From positions 23,277,102-23,341,101 of the forward strand of contig NC_084898.1 in the NCBI RefSeq assembly GCF_958979055.1: a stretch of 64,000 nucleotides of DNA, read 5' to 3'. Position 1 is the first letter of the stretch, and each line of letters opens with the position of its first letter. The DNA comes from Alnus glutinosa (taxonomy: Eukaryota > Streptophyta > Magnoliopsida > Fagales > Betulaceae). Positions 48,650 to 58,827 of this stretch are shown in pieces. The translations under genes and the position numbers were made by a program. The notes under the pieces are model-generated. The model was not told the origin of the DNA. It saw nothing but the letters and a program-made list of their open reading frames with translations, and made no database searches.

Positions 48650-51600
48650 CGTATGGTGGGGAAAAAGTTTTAGCATTTGTAGAGTGAATTGGTGTTTGAA
48701 AAGATAGGGAACAATGGTAATAGAGAGCTGCTTCTTTGTGAAAGCTGATTGTCTGAATTCACCGCCAATGGTTGATTGGGGGGTTTTGGGTTGATTTAAA
48801 GGATTATTTGGTGGCTAAAGGTTATGAAATTTTTTTGTAGGTTTTTGAAGGTTTCTGAAGGATATAGGAGAATGGATCTATTTGGGGTTGTAAGAACAAA
48901 AAAAGAAAAAGAAAAAAAAGAGTTGTTTTCTGTTCAAGGGCTGTGTGAACAGTGGTTTGAACCGTAACAGTGTGCCAAAGAAGCGAAAGAGAAAGAGAAG
49001 AACACTCTACGCACTCTTTCCTCAAAACTCTAATTACTCAATATTCCATTAATGAAGTCTCTACTCTTTGAGTACATTATTAGTAGCATTAGGATCCCTA
49101 ATTTGACTAGTAAACTAAAGACCTCGTAAACCCAAATAGATATTAATAAAGGTAGGAGGGAGATGTTAAATCTAAATAGCTCTATTAACTACGGCAATGC
49201 AAGCGTATCTTCTCGGCGAGGGAAAGGCAAGGCTCACGTGCTGTAGCATGTATGTTCCATGTGGGTTTTGGGTTTATTTGGATTTCTTCTTGTGGGCAAT
49301 TTTGTTTGTTCTTGTGTAAACAGGGACGCTTAGGCATTTTTTTATAAAATTTATTACTTATAAAAAATAAACCCAAATAGAGATTAACTTGTGCTCAAAG
49401 AAAACTACACTTAAATTTCTAGAAAGTTCTAGACTCGACTCAATTACCAAAATACCCTCAATTTGTAAAAGTTTCAGAAAATTATAGATCTGCCCCCTCA
49501 TACAAAAATAACAATAATTTTTTATGTAATAACTGAAATCAGAAAGTGTTTTAACCCTGGATTCCTAATGGCTTGATCTTCAATTTAATGTTGCACATGA
49601 GCCACAAAATAAACCTTGGACTTTATTAAGTTACGAAGTAACAAAAAATTATCTTCCATGGCTGAATCAGTATGAGTGGCCCAAAAAGTGGATTGTCACT
49701 TGTCAAAGAAAGATTCTCTCTTCTTCTTTTTTGACAACTAGAAAGATTGTCTCTTCTGATTGTTTATCTGTTTTTTTCAACCTATAACTTGTAAACTTAG
49801 TTGCCCTCCAACTTCTTTTCTCTCTTGAGCTTTTTCTTCGGAATGACTGATTTTGCTTAAGGTGGCACTTTCTCCTTTTGAGGCTTCATGGGCCTCCTTA
49901 TCTTAGCTTCTGAACTCCTTGTTTGGGAGGAAATAGATAGATGGTTGCTTGCAGCTAACATGCTAGTTGTTTAGCCTGAAATTTATAAATTTTCTGCTGA
50001 TTCTTTTTCAACATTCAACAATGTTGGTTTGGTAAGGCAACAAGTTGAGCTTTCTTCTAAGGCTGCCTGGAGTACTTTTTTACTAAAAACTGGCTGAGCA
50101 GGTGTTATACATTTCTATGAAGTTAGAATTACTTTTGCTATGGAATATATGGGCTATAATTAGTATCATATTTGGCGAGTCTTATGTTTTGGCACTAAGT
50201 AGCAAAAAGGTATATTATTTTTTTCTTTTTGATTGCTGGAGGGATTTGGGTCGCATAATATGGATTCTATACCAGGCTCCCCTCCCCCCAAAAAGACCTC
50301 TACTGGAGCCAAAGAAGAAGAAACGTGTATGGTTTGGTGGCATATTAGAAATCCCAAACCATTGAAGCTCTTGGGGGCAAAAACTACTCTTAACCTTGCT
50401 CCTGTTTTGGGCTTTTAAGAGAGGCAAATGCAACAATGAGAAAACTGGGACTTTTGTGATAAAAGTTTTTTTTATTTAATTTTTAAGTAGAATTTAGTTT
50501 TATCTTCTTTGATCTTGTCTTTTTCTTGAATTAAATTTGTTTTGAATTCTCTATTTTCTGTCTTATCTATTCATCACTACATGGGTTATTTAACCTAACC
50601 TGATTGCAAAACATTTAAATTCTTAAAACTCTACCTTTGTTGTAGAAATTACTAAGGAAAGCTACGGTAACAAGAGCATATATTTAGCTCTGCTTTAAGC
50701 AAAGCTTTTGGCCACTTTATTTCCTCCGTTATCTCACCTTCAGTGCAGACAATATTTGTGAAAGCAACCCTGGAGCTGATTTTGTGTATAATTAGTACTT
50801 CATGTTGATATAAGTATTAAAAGCTACTTTTGGGTTGATTCCTAGATTATGACAGGGCTGACAGTTAGCTTATAACTTGGGATATATTCTCCAAATAGGA
50901 TGTGAGGTCACTTAAATCTAGAATGCACCCTAACCATGCTGTTCGTATTGTAGACTCCTTTCCTTTGGGAGGGGAGGGGGGAGCTGTACTTCAGAACTCG
51001 TGTTGCCTGCTGTTCATGTTTTTATGGATGTTCTCATTTTCTTCTATATCTAATTTATGCTTTTGCATTTGTATGTTTAGAGTGATCAATATTTTACCAT
51101 TACCTCAAGCATTCATTGAGAATCGGCATGATAATTTTGTTTCACGAGCATAATGGTATTTTAGTAACTTGTGTTATTATTTGATCTTATTCATGCTAGA
51201 TAAATTTCATAATAAGCTCTATTCACTGTAATGTTATTCATCCTTGATTTGCTTCTGGCACTAAATGTTAGTTAATCTCACGTTCATGAAGTTCTTTGTA
51301 GGATGTGATTTGAGCATTGAGTTCATAACCTTTGTTGATAGACTACTGTTAATGCCAACTCAAACCTATTGTGTACATTACTATTTAACATTTATGTTAT
51401 GGAATTAATCCAGCAACGGCGGGTCAAAAATTCTAAGTTGATTGATTGTTTGCAGGAATCAGCTAGTACTTATGAGCTTGTAGAGGTAAGCATTGGTGGA
51501 AAATTGAGCCGGCACAATGTCCATATTCAGCAATTGGGCCCAGACACAGTAACAGAGTTATCAACATTGCATTTGTCTGTCGGTGATCAAGTACAAGATC

Positions 51601-53472
51601 TACATAGCACTCTAATCTTGGACCATCCTCGAGGTTATTCTCGACAACTTCACAAGTGTGTTGTGGCTCATTCTCTAGGACAAGCTGTTTTTGATGGGAA
51701 TGTAAAAGTCAACAGGTAATCTGTTTTATTTTATTACTTACAATTATCATGAGTGCATCTTGGTTTTGTTTAACATCACCCCATATACTATTCATAGTAG
51801 TGTTTCCAGTATGCACCAAAAACATAAATAAATAAATCAAAAGGGTGGCTTGCGCCTACCCTCGCGAGCCACCCTCTATTTTTTCTTTTTCTTTTTTTGT
51901 GTGTTTCTTTCTTTTTGAAAATGGTTTAATTGTAATTTTATGTAGATTCCATCGGAGAAAATAACGGAATGGGACGGATGAATTGATTTGATAACAGGAT
52001 CAAATTCAATGAGCTAAAAGATAAAAATAGAAACTCAAGTAGTGATTTGAAAATGGTCCAAAACTCAGGGAGTAATACAATAATTTTCTCTTAGGAAAAA
52101 TATTAGCTCCCTCTGCTTAGCGCTGTTACCAAATAGCTCGTTGAATTTTTAGTTTTGTCAAATAGTTCATTGTGCTTTGGCTTGTCATCAAATAGATATT
52201 TCTGTCCTTTTTTCTTGTCGTATCTTAATGATATTCAACTTTTACCCTCAAAAAAAATAATTGCCAAAATAAAAGCAACAAAAAGGGGGGGAGGAGGGGG
52301 TGGCCCACCCCCTCTGTGACCCACTTCTCTTTTCTTCCTCATCTCCCTTATTTTCTTCAGAGGCCACTGGGCTCTGCAAAGTGAGATTTTATTTTTTATT
52401 TTATTTTTTTTCTGCTTTTCTCTCGCTTCAGCAATTTGGTTCTCTGGCTTACTCAGTCCAGAAGCTCTTCCAGAGACACTCGGGGATGTGCATTTGGGTC
52501 TAGTGATATGGGGCCACCACTATTTAGGTTGGTTTCCGACCATGGATTATGCTAAGGAATCAGCTAGTTTGGCTCTTAGCTTTTTGCTTCAGCTTCATGT
52601 TCGATAAAACAGGGCTACATCAATGGTGGCTTACGTTTGCAGAAACAGAGCGTGGGTTTTTTCTTTGTTGGGCAGAAAGAGTTAAAAGCCCAATTGGGTT
52701 ACATGATTTTTTTCTTATGTGCTTTTTTATTTTTGGGCATAATTCGAATTTCACAAGCATTCTATTGGAAAAAATGGATGGAAGGATCTATTTGATAACA
52801 GTTCAGATAGCTATATGATAAAATTGAAAATTAATGGAGGTAGTTGATTATTATTTGTTTGATATTTTTCCTAAAAATTATTTGTTGATGACTGTTGCCC
52901 ACGTTGTTGATTAAACCCTAAAATTTGATGGGCCTTCTTTGAATTGAAGTTTACAATAAATGATGGCTAATTATGTTACTGTCTTTAGTAGCTTTCTTAT
53001 TCAATTCATTTATGCAGCTAATGCTGTTGTATCCAGTGACCAGTTGCTTGCTGATAGATATACATTAATTTCTGGAGTTTAGAAAAGAAGACAAAAAAGA
53101 TAAATAGAACTGCACATGCTTTACTTCTATTTAGTTCTTGCTGTATCATGCAGATTTGCACAACAGACAGATGCAGGGCAACTTACAAGGAGCTTGCTCC
53201 TGGAACCTCGTGCAACGGTGAACGTAAAACCGAATCTCCAAATAATTGCAGATGATGTCAAGTGCTCCCATGGAGCTGCAATAAGTGACCTAGAAGAAAG
53301 CCAGCTCTTCTACTTCCTGGCACGCGGCATCGACTTGGAGACAGCTAGAAAGGCTCTTCTCTTCTCCTTTGGAGCCGAGGTGATAGAACGGCTCCCTTAT
53401 TCTTCCATCAAAAAGGAAGTAGAGAGTCGAATTAGAGAAGTATTGGCTCCCAAACTTAAAGGGTCCTCATAG
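46863..53472 (+). CDS. SUFD: Chloroplast SufD (ABC transporter I family member 7), Fe-S cluster assembly
   Basis: Three exons, 46863-47741, 51456-51715 and 53154-53472, join in frame to about 485 residues, close to the usual ABCI7 length. SufD is part of the plastid SufBC2D scaffold that assembles Fe-S clusters. Residues ~1-45 look like a transit peptide (MAALAFTPHIQRPPIPVVQT, Arg/Ser/Pro-rich). The SufB/SufD beta-helix core follows, with NPVCLRYISIEG, FVLVERGGEIAIVEEF and KVRHSYIQNQS. Exon 2 adds LVEVSIGGKLSRHNVHIQ and LHSTLILDHPRGYSRQLHK. The C-terminal domain has the family stretches KPNLQIIADDVKCSHGA and LFYFLARGIDLETARKALL. Intron 1 is unusually long at 3,714 bp and intron 2 is 1,438 bp. 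The ATG is the first of the ORF and fits the transit peptide. Confidence 0.95.
47742..51455. other. SUFD intron 1 (3.7 kb) content
   Basis: Contains a pyrimidine tract with a ~35-base T run (about 48612-48649), a LINE fragment (49146-49367) and AT-rich sequence. No nested gene is supported. Confidence 0.7.
49146..49367 (+). mobile_element. 5'-truncated LINE fragment with 19-bp target duplication
   Basis: TAAACCCAAATAGATATTA (49127-49145) recurs as TAAACCCAAATAGAGATTA (49368-49386). The 222-bp insert ends with the LINE-type 3' terminus ATAAAATTTATTACTTATAA plus a short A tail. It lies within SUFD intron 1, in the sense orientation. Confidence 0.75.
51716..53153. other. SUFD intron 2 content
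   Basis: Contains two G/C-rich palindromic patches of the GGGTGG...CCACCC type, at about 51843-51875 (AGGGTGGCTTGCG...CGAGCCACCCT) and 52284-52315 (GGGGGTGGCCCACCCCC). The rest is AT-rich. Confidence 0.6.
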
Positions 53473-54543
53473 TGTGTTGTGTACATCTAAGGCAGCTGAA
53501 AATTTATAATTATACTTTGATGCATTGTTTAAGAGAATAGGTTGAAATTCTAGAAAATTTTGACAGCCTAATGCTCCATTTGGTTCCTAAGCAATGGGAA
53601 GATAGAAGAAAGAGTGCATGGAGAGAAAATAGAATTATAGCAAAGTTTAAACTCCATTTGTTGATACTCTGTTTTTTTTTTCCTCTTCTTTTTAAAGGGT
53701 AAAATGCATGTATATCTCCCTTTGGTTTATTACAGTTCAATTGACATCTTTTGGGTTTCCATATTTTAAATTTATGCCTTATTCAGTATCTAGTTTAGAA
53801 TTAATCCTTAACCCAAGTTCTAACTTGGCGTTAAATGCTGCAGATACTAATTCATTTATTCTTTCTGCAACCATAGGATTGGATTCAATTTGAATGAAAA
53901 GAAACAAAATTGTTCAAAATAATAAAAACTAGTAGATGAGCCCCAATTTGCAAACCAAATCTCCAAAGTCTAAAGGGAACATCAAGCAGTATGGACCATA
54001 ATAGCATCTTTAAAACAAGGGATGTATGCAAAATTGGTCCTTATGGTTTGGGGTTTAGATACATAGCTCCTTAAAGTATAAAAAGTAATTAAACACTGCT
54101 TAGAGTAAGCCCAAAAAAAAGAAAAAAAATCTACAATTAAAGAAGTTGATAGAATTCGTTAATGTGTAGTCTAATGGGGAACTTCATACCTATCCCGGGC
54201 ACAATATTGTCCCTTTTATCTTGTCATATAACACAGATTAAACTAAAAAAGACCCTTCCTTTGTGATCTTTCTTATTAGAGAAATGATATAGGTACTTAA
54301 AATTTTACAAAGGAAGCCTTACCCACTGATGTGGAATCTGACGTGACATTAAAAAATTAAAAAACTTAGAGAGGCGCGTTGGGGTAGACTGACATGATAT
54401 TTATTGTTCACGTCTGTGTCCTTGTTGACAACTTTTTTTTTTTTTTTTTTTTTAAAAAGCTATGTTGTTTCTCTCTCTCCAAGCTTTTCATTTTCTGAGA
54501 AAAACTAAGACTAATGGTTCATCTTCCTAAATTTGTCTGCTTC
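53473..54543. other. SUFD 3' flank
   Basis: Probable 3' UTR, then AT-rich intergenic DNA. A motif AAGCTTTTCATTTTCTGAGA near 54481 recurs near 55729 as AAGCTCTTCATTTTCTGAGA. No gene seen. Confidence 0.5.
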
Positions 54544-54559
54544 TCTCTTTCCTTCTTTT

Positions 54560-55574
54560 TTTTTTTTTTGAAGGGAAAATGTAATCATTTTATTAATACA
54601 CCCAAAGGGTAACAAAGTTACATCCAAACTGAGTCAAACTAGACTCAGACCATTACAGGGACTCAGAATAATACAAGTACCCCATTACAGTTATCTCATA
54701 ACTCAAATCATACCGACAATTGCTATAAATAAACCTAGCCAACAGAAAGGTGTCTCTGCATTAACATGTGAACCTCTACTTGCACTATGGAGTTGGTCAC
54801 AAACAATCTGTGCTAAAAAGCAATGACCAGGCTAAATCTAACACAGAACAAACTATCAAATACAAAGAAAACACCTAAAATAGAAGCTGACGTCGGAAGA
54901 AAACACCACTGGAGACGTCGTGTACAGCAGCCGAACACCAGAAACCCCTAGGCACCACCAGTCACGGCAAAAGAGATGGAGTGTGGCCATCACGCGCGGC
55001 CCAAGGTGTGAAGAACACCCTGGTGCGTGAAGTCCACGCGCCGATCACCGATGAGCTTTCCGGCCATATCAAGCAGCGACTGAACCAGAGGACAGAGGCA
55101 AGCAAGGCAGGGGGCGCGTGTCGACTAGAGGGCGGCGGAGAAGCACAAATCTGGCCTCAAAGATTGATAAAAACTGAAGCACGGCTAAGCCTTTCCGCCA
55201 GGGACACAGGCGGCTGACTCTCCCCCTCCGGAACCTCTCTTGAGTGTTTTCCTGCCAAAAACTAAAAAAACCACACAAACCTCCATAGTCTAAAAAAACT
55301 AGGAGGACTAAAACCACCACCAGAACAAAGTCCAGGGGGACTCAAAACTTCATAACCCTAGTGGCTGGGAGACTCTAGCTTCCACTGGAACAACCCAGGG
55401 AGGAACAAAAACCTCTCTAGCCCTAAAAGGCTAAGAGAGGAAACAAAAACCGGGAGGAGGGAGGCTTGAAACCTCCCTTCCCCGGCAAACGACGACACTG
55501 TTGAGGAGAGGAGTTTCTGGAGAAAAGGAGAAGAGAGAGGGAATAGTTGAACCTCGACACACCCGTTTGTTTGT
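54560..55574 (-). mobile_element. Non-autonomous polyA retroposon with 16-bp target-site duplication
   Basis: TCTCTTTCCTTCTTTT occurs at 54544-54559 and 55575-55590 around a 1,015-bp insert. The insert has a polyT start on the plus strand, which is the polyA tail of a minus-strand element. On the minus strand the 5' region carries repeated GGTTTTTGTT(T)CC units and the 3' end reads GGGTGTATTAATAAAATG before the tail. The body is GC-rich relative to its flanks. There is no conserved ORF. It resembles the insert at 10887-11795. Confidence 0.85.
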
Positions 55575-55590
55575 TCTCTTTCCTTCTTTT

Positions 55591-55694
55591 AGATCTATCT
55601 GTATTGGGTTTTTTTTTTTTTTTTTTTTTTTGAGAAATAAGAAACGTGGAGAAATCATCTTTTAAATCTCTCAATTTTCGAATCTCTCCAGGGG

Positions 55695-55729
<35 letters not shown>

Positions 55730-56337
55730 AAGCTCTTCATTTTCTGAGAAAAACCAAGACTGACTCAAAACAAGAGACTTAGGTCTCTTCAAGGTCTCTC
55801 TCAAATTTGTTCACACTCACTAAACTACCCACACACATACACGCAAATACAAAGAATGAGAGGGAGACAACGGACTTTGAAAGAGAAAATATTTCTCGAC
55901 AAAGTGTGCAAGAAATATTACTACTCCTTCACCTACTGTTGCACGTCATTTTTTCCGTCATTAGAGACCCCGTAGTAAAGAAAAAGAGAAAAATGGGTGA
56001 GAGAGAATGATGGTTACCGTGTATATGAAAAAAAAAAAAAAAAAAAAAAAAAAGGGGAGAGAGAGAGAGAGAGAGAGAGAGAATCATCAGTGAAACACGA
56101 ATGAGCAGAGAAAGAAGAGGCAAGTGGATCTTTTTGCCTAAAATCCTTCTTCCCAGGAAAATACCCAACTAAGCTTCCATTAAGCAAGAGATAATTTAGG
56201 GGAGTTACTGCATGCCCCCAATCCAATCTCCAATCAAACTGACAACATTTTGGCTGGCCCAATAAAACCGAAATAGTCCATGCTGGGCTTAAGCCCAAGT
56301 CAAGCCCCTCAAAAGGTGTACAGCTCCAGCACTCAAC
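55591..56337. other. Simple-sequence-rich spacer before the U6atac gene
   Basis: Contains T-run, (CT)n (55697-55727), A-run and (GA)n (56056-56082) tracts in otherwise unique DNA. No gene supported. Confidence 0.7.
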
Positions 56338-56380
56338 GTCCCACATCGAAAATTTATAGAAATAATAAGCACTTTATAAA
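56338..56380 (+). promoter_or_regulatory. Plant snRNA promoter: USE plus TATA box with Pol III spacing
   Basis: GTCCCACATCG (56338-56348) matches the upstream sequence element of plant snRNA genes, RTCCCACATCG. TTTATAAA lies at 56373-56380. The 24-bp gap is the short spacing that specifies RNA polymerase III in plants (U6, U3, MRP); Pol II snRNA genes have about 10 bp more. The first transcribed base, about 56401, is 20 bp after the TATA box. Confidence 0.9.
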
Positions 56381-56400
56381 CACCATATGGCTAACCCTTC

Positions 56401-56528
56401 GTTGTGTTCGTAGAAAGGAGAGATGGTTGGCATCTCCCCTGACAGGGACGGGAACAGCCTTCGGGCTTTCCTGTAATCCACACATCCGGTTAAGGCTACC
56501 CATCCTTCGGGGTGGATCTATAACCCAA
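56401..56528 (+). ncRNA. U6atac: U6atac snRNA (minor, U12-dependent spliceosome)
   Basis: A ~128-nt RNA gene matches U6atac as I recall it. AAGGAGAGA (56415-56423) is the segment that base-pairs with the 5' splice site of U12-type introns. GACAGGGACGG is the region feeding the internal stem, with the hairpin AGCCTTCGGGCT (56456-56467). CATCCGGTTAAGGC (56483-56496) is the U4atac-pairing region, and a 3' hairpin with a TTCG loop follows. The gene has the USE and TATA box upstream and ends in eight T residues. Two features separate it from U6: the AAGGAGAGA box instead of ACAGAGA, and the GGTTAAGGC element. All promoter and terminator parts are intact, so it is probably functional. Confidence 0.9.
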
Positions 56529-56536
56529 TTTTTTTT
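56529..56536 (+). terminator. Pol III terminator of U6atac
   Basis: A run of eight T residues directly after AACCCAA, the expected terminator for an RNA polymerase III transcript. Confidence 0.85.
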
Positions 56537-56652
56537 CTATCAATTTAATCTTTTTTTCTTTTTTCTTCTGAACATTCTCAGTTTTTAGGGTCATTTTCAG
56601 ATAAGGTTTACAAAAATATCCTGAAAAACATCTATACTGGAAGTCTTAAACC

Positions 56653-56654
<2 letters not shown>

Positions 56655-56680
<26 letters not shown>
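56655..56680. repeat. (CT)n tract in the PPR gene 5' leader
   Basis: Thirteen CT units ending 5 bp before the ATG at 56686, leaving the start context GTGCCATGGCT, a good plant initiation context. Confidence 0.9.
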
Positions 56681-56684
<4 letters not shown>

Positions 56685-56685
56685 C

Positions 56686-58827
56686 ATGGCTACTGCTTTG
56701 TCTACGGCTCTAGATGTCCATTTTACAGGGCATCTCTCAGACACTAAGAGACCCATTATCTTCAACTCTCCACACAGACAACACAGAGTAAGGAGATTTA
56801 CCATTTTGTGCAGCTCTTCCAAATCTCCCCCAAAGGTGTCTCCAAATTTGACAGAACAAAACCAGAAAAACCCATCTTTATCTGAGCAACTCAAGCCTCT
56901 ATCCACAACCACCCTCTCTAAACCGTCCAAGGACCAAACCCAGCTCTTGTCCAAGCCAAAGTCCACCTGGGTTAACCCCAGTAAGCCCAGACGCTCCGTG
57001 CTCTCCCTTCAGAGGCAGAGACGCTCTTCTTACTCGTACAATCCTCAAATCAAAGAGCTCAGGCTCTTCGCCCACAGGCTCAACGACTGTGACAACTCTG
57101 AAGCTGCTTTCTTGGCTGCTCTTGAGGAAATCCCACACCCACCCACCAGAGAAAACGCACTTTTGATACTCAACAACTTGAAGCCATGGCAGAAAACCCA
57201 TTGGTTCTTCAATTGGATCAAGACCCAGAATTTGTTTCCCCTGGAAACTATATTCTACAATGTCACAATGAAGTCTTTGAGGTTTGGAAGGCAGCTTCAG
57301 CTCATGGAAGACCTTGCCCATGAGATGATTAGCAATGAGATTGCGCTTGATAATATCACATACTCCACCATTATTACTTGTGCCAAAAAGTGCCATCATT
57401 ACGATAAGGCTGTGGAGTGGTTTGATAGGATGTACAGGACTGGTTTGATGCCTGATGAGGTGACTTACTCTGCTATTCTAGATGTGTATGCCAAATTGGG
57501 CAGGGTTGAGGAAGTGTTAAATCTGTATGAGAGAGGGAGGGCTAGTGGGTGGAAACCTGACCACGTTGCCTTTTCTGTTTTGGGGAAGATGTTTGGTGAA
57601 TCTGGAGACTATGATGGTATTATGTATGTGTTGCAGGAGATGAGGTCTCTTGGTGTGCAGCCTAATTTGGTTGTGTACAATACATTGTTAGAGGCAATGG
57701 GTAAGGCTGGAAAGCCTGGTTTAGCTAGGAATTTATTTGAGGAAATGGTCCAATCCGGGTTAACCCCGAACGAGAAAACCTTAACTGCACTTGTTAAGGT
57801 TTATGGCAAGGCAAGGTGGGCTCGAGACGCTTTGGAATTGTGGGAGCAAATTAGGTCGAACAGGTGGCCGATGGATTTGATTTTGTATAACACATTGCTG
57901 AATATGTGTGCAGACCTTGCATTGGAGGAAGAGGCTGAGAGGATGTTTGAGGACATGAAAAGTTTGGAGAATCGCAGGCCGGATAGTTGGAGCTACACGG
58001 CAATGCTTAATATATATGGGAGTGGAGGGAAAGTTGATAAGGCAATGAAGGTGTTTGAAGAAATGTCTGAGTTGGGTGTTGAGCTCAATGTAATGGGCTG
58101 CACTTGTTTGATTCAGTGCTTGGGTAAGGCTAAGAGGGTTGATGATTTGGTTAGAGTTTTTGGTGTTTCGGTTGAAAGAGGGGTTAAGCCTGACGATAGG
58201 CTTTGCGGATGCCTGCTTTCTGTTGTGTCCTTATGCGAGGTAAATGAGGACATTGACAAGGTTCTTGCCTGTCTGCAGCGAGCTAACCCAAAGTTGTTTG
58301 CCCTTGTGGAATTGGTAACAGAAGAGAAGACTAGTTTTGAAACTGTCAAGGAAGAGTTTAGGGGTATTCTCAGTGAAACCGCAGTCGAATCCAGGAGACC
58401 CTTCTGTAATTGCTTCATTGATATCTGTAGAAGTAGAAAGCTTAATGAGAGAGCTCATGAATTGCTCTACTTGGGAACCCTATATGGGTTGTACCCAGGT
58501 TTACACAACAAGACTGTTGATGAGTGGTGCCTGGATGTTCGATCCCTGTCTGTCGGTGCAGCTCAGACTGCGCTGGAAGAGTGGATGGGGACTTTGTCCA
58601 AGATTGTTCAGCGCAAGGAGGCATTACCGGAATTATTTTCAGCTCAAACGGGTACAGGAACTCACAAATTCTCGCAAGGACTGGCCAATTCCTTCGCTTC
58701 TCATGTGAAGAAACTTGATGCGCCATTCAGACAGGGTGAAGAGAAAGTTGGTTGCTTTGTGGCAACTCGAGAAGATTTAGTGTCGTGGGTGCAGTCACGG
58801 ATTCCATCTCCTGCTGTTACAGCGTAG
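56686..58827 (+). CDS. SOT1: Chloroplast PPR-SMR protein, SOT1/PPR53-like
   Basis: A single-exon gene of 713 residues, the usual length for this family. Residues 1-~55 form a Ser/Thr-rich plastid transit peptide. Residues ~185-520 hold about nine P-type pentatricopeptide repeats of ~35 residues (for example ITYSTIITCAKKCHHYDKAV, VTYSAILDVYAKLGRVEEVL, VVYNTLLEAMGKAGKPGLAR). The C-terminus is an SMR domain with LDVRSLS (Leu616-Arg619) and TGTGTHKFSQGL (from Thr655), the LDxR and TGxG motifs linked to endonuclease activity. The maize and Arabidopsis counterparts (PPR53, SOT1/AT5G46580) act in 23S-4.5S rRNA maturation in the chloroplast. The paralogue SVR7/ATP4 was considered; the SMR sequence fits SOT1 better, but from memory only. 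Confidence 0.9.
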   Translation: MATALSTALDVHFTGHLSDTKRPIIFNSPHRQHRVRRFTILCSSSKSPPKVSPNLTEQNQKNPSLSEQLKPLSTTTLSKPSKDQTQLLSKPKSTWVNPSKPRRSVLSLQRQRRSSYSYNPQIKELRLFAHRLNDCDNSEAAFLAALEEIPHPPTRENALLILNNLKPWQKTHWFFNWIKTQNLFPLETIFYNVTMKSLRFGRQLQLMEDLAHEMISNEIALDNITYSTIITCAKKCHHYDKAVEWFDRMYRTGLMPDEVTYSAILDVYAKLGRVEEVLNLYERGRASGWKPDHVAFSVLGKMFGESGDYDGIMYVLQEMRSLGVQPNLVVYNTLLEAMGKAGKPGLARNLFEEMVQSGLTPNEKTLTALVKVYGKARWARDALELWEQIRSNRWPMDLILYNTLLNMCADLALEEEAERMFEDMKSLENRRPDSWSYTAMLNIYGSGGKVDKAMKVFEEMSELGVELNVMGCTCLIQCLGKAKRVDDLVRVFGVSVERGVKPDDRLCGCLLSVVSLCEVNEDIDKVLACLQRANPKLFALVELVTEEKTSFETVKEEFRGILSETAVESRRPFCNCFIDICRSRKLNERAHELLYLGTLYGLYPGLHNKTVDEWCLDVRSLSVGAAQTALEEWMGTLSKIVQRKEALPELFSAQTGTGTHKFSQGLANSFASHVKKLDAPFRQGEEKVGCFVATREDLVSWVQSRIPSPAVTA

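Noticed and set aside
50233-50418. 61-codon ORF in SUFD intron 1
   Set aside because: Not alignable to any family I know and lies in the middle of an intron; open by chance.
56280-56588. 102-codon plus-strand ORF upstream of the PPR gene
   Set aside because: It runs across the snRNA promoter, the U6atac RNA and its terminator; no protein features.
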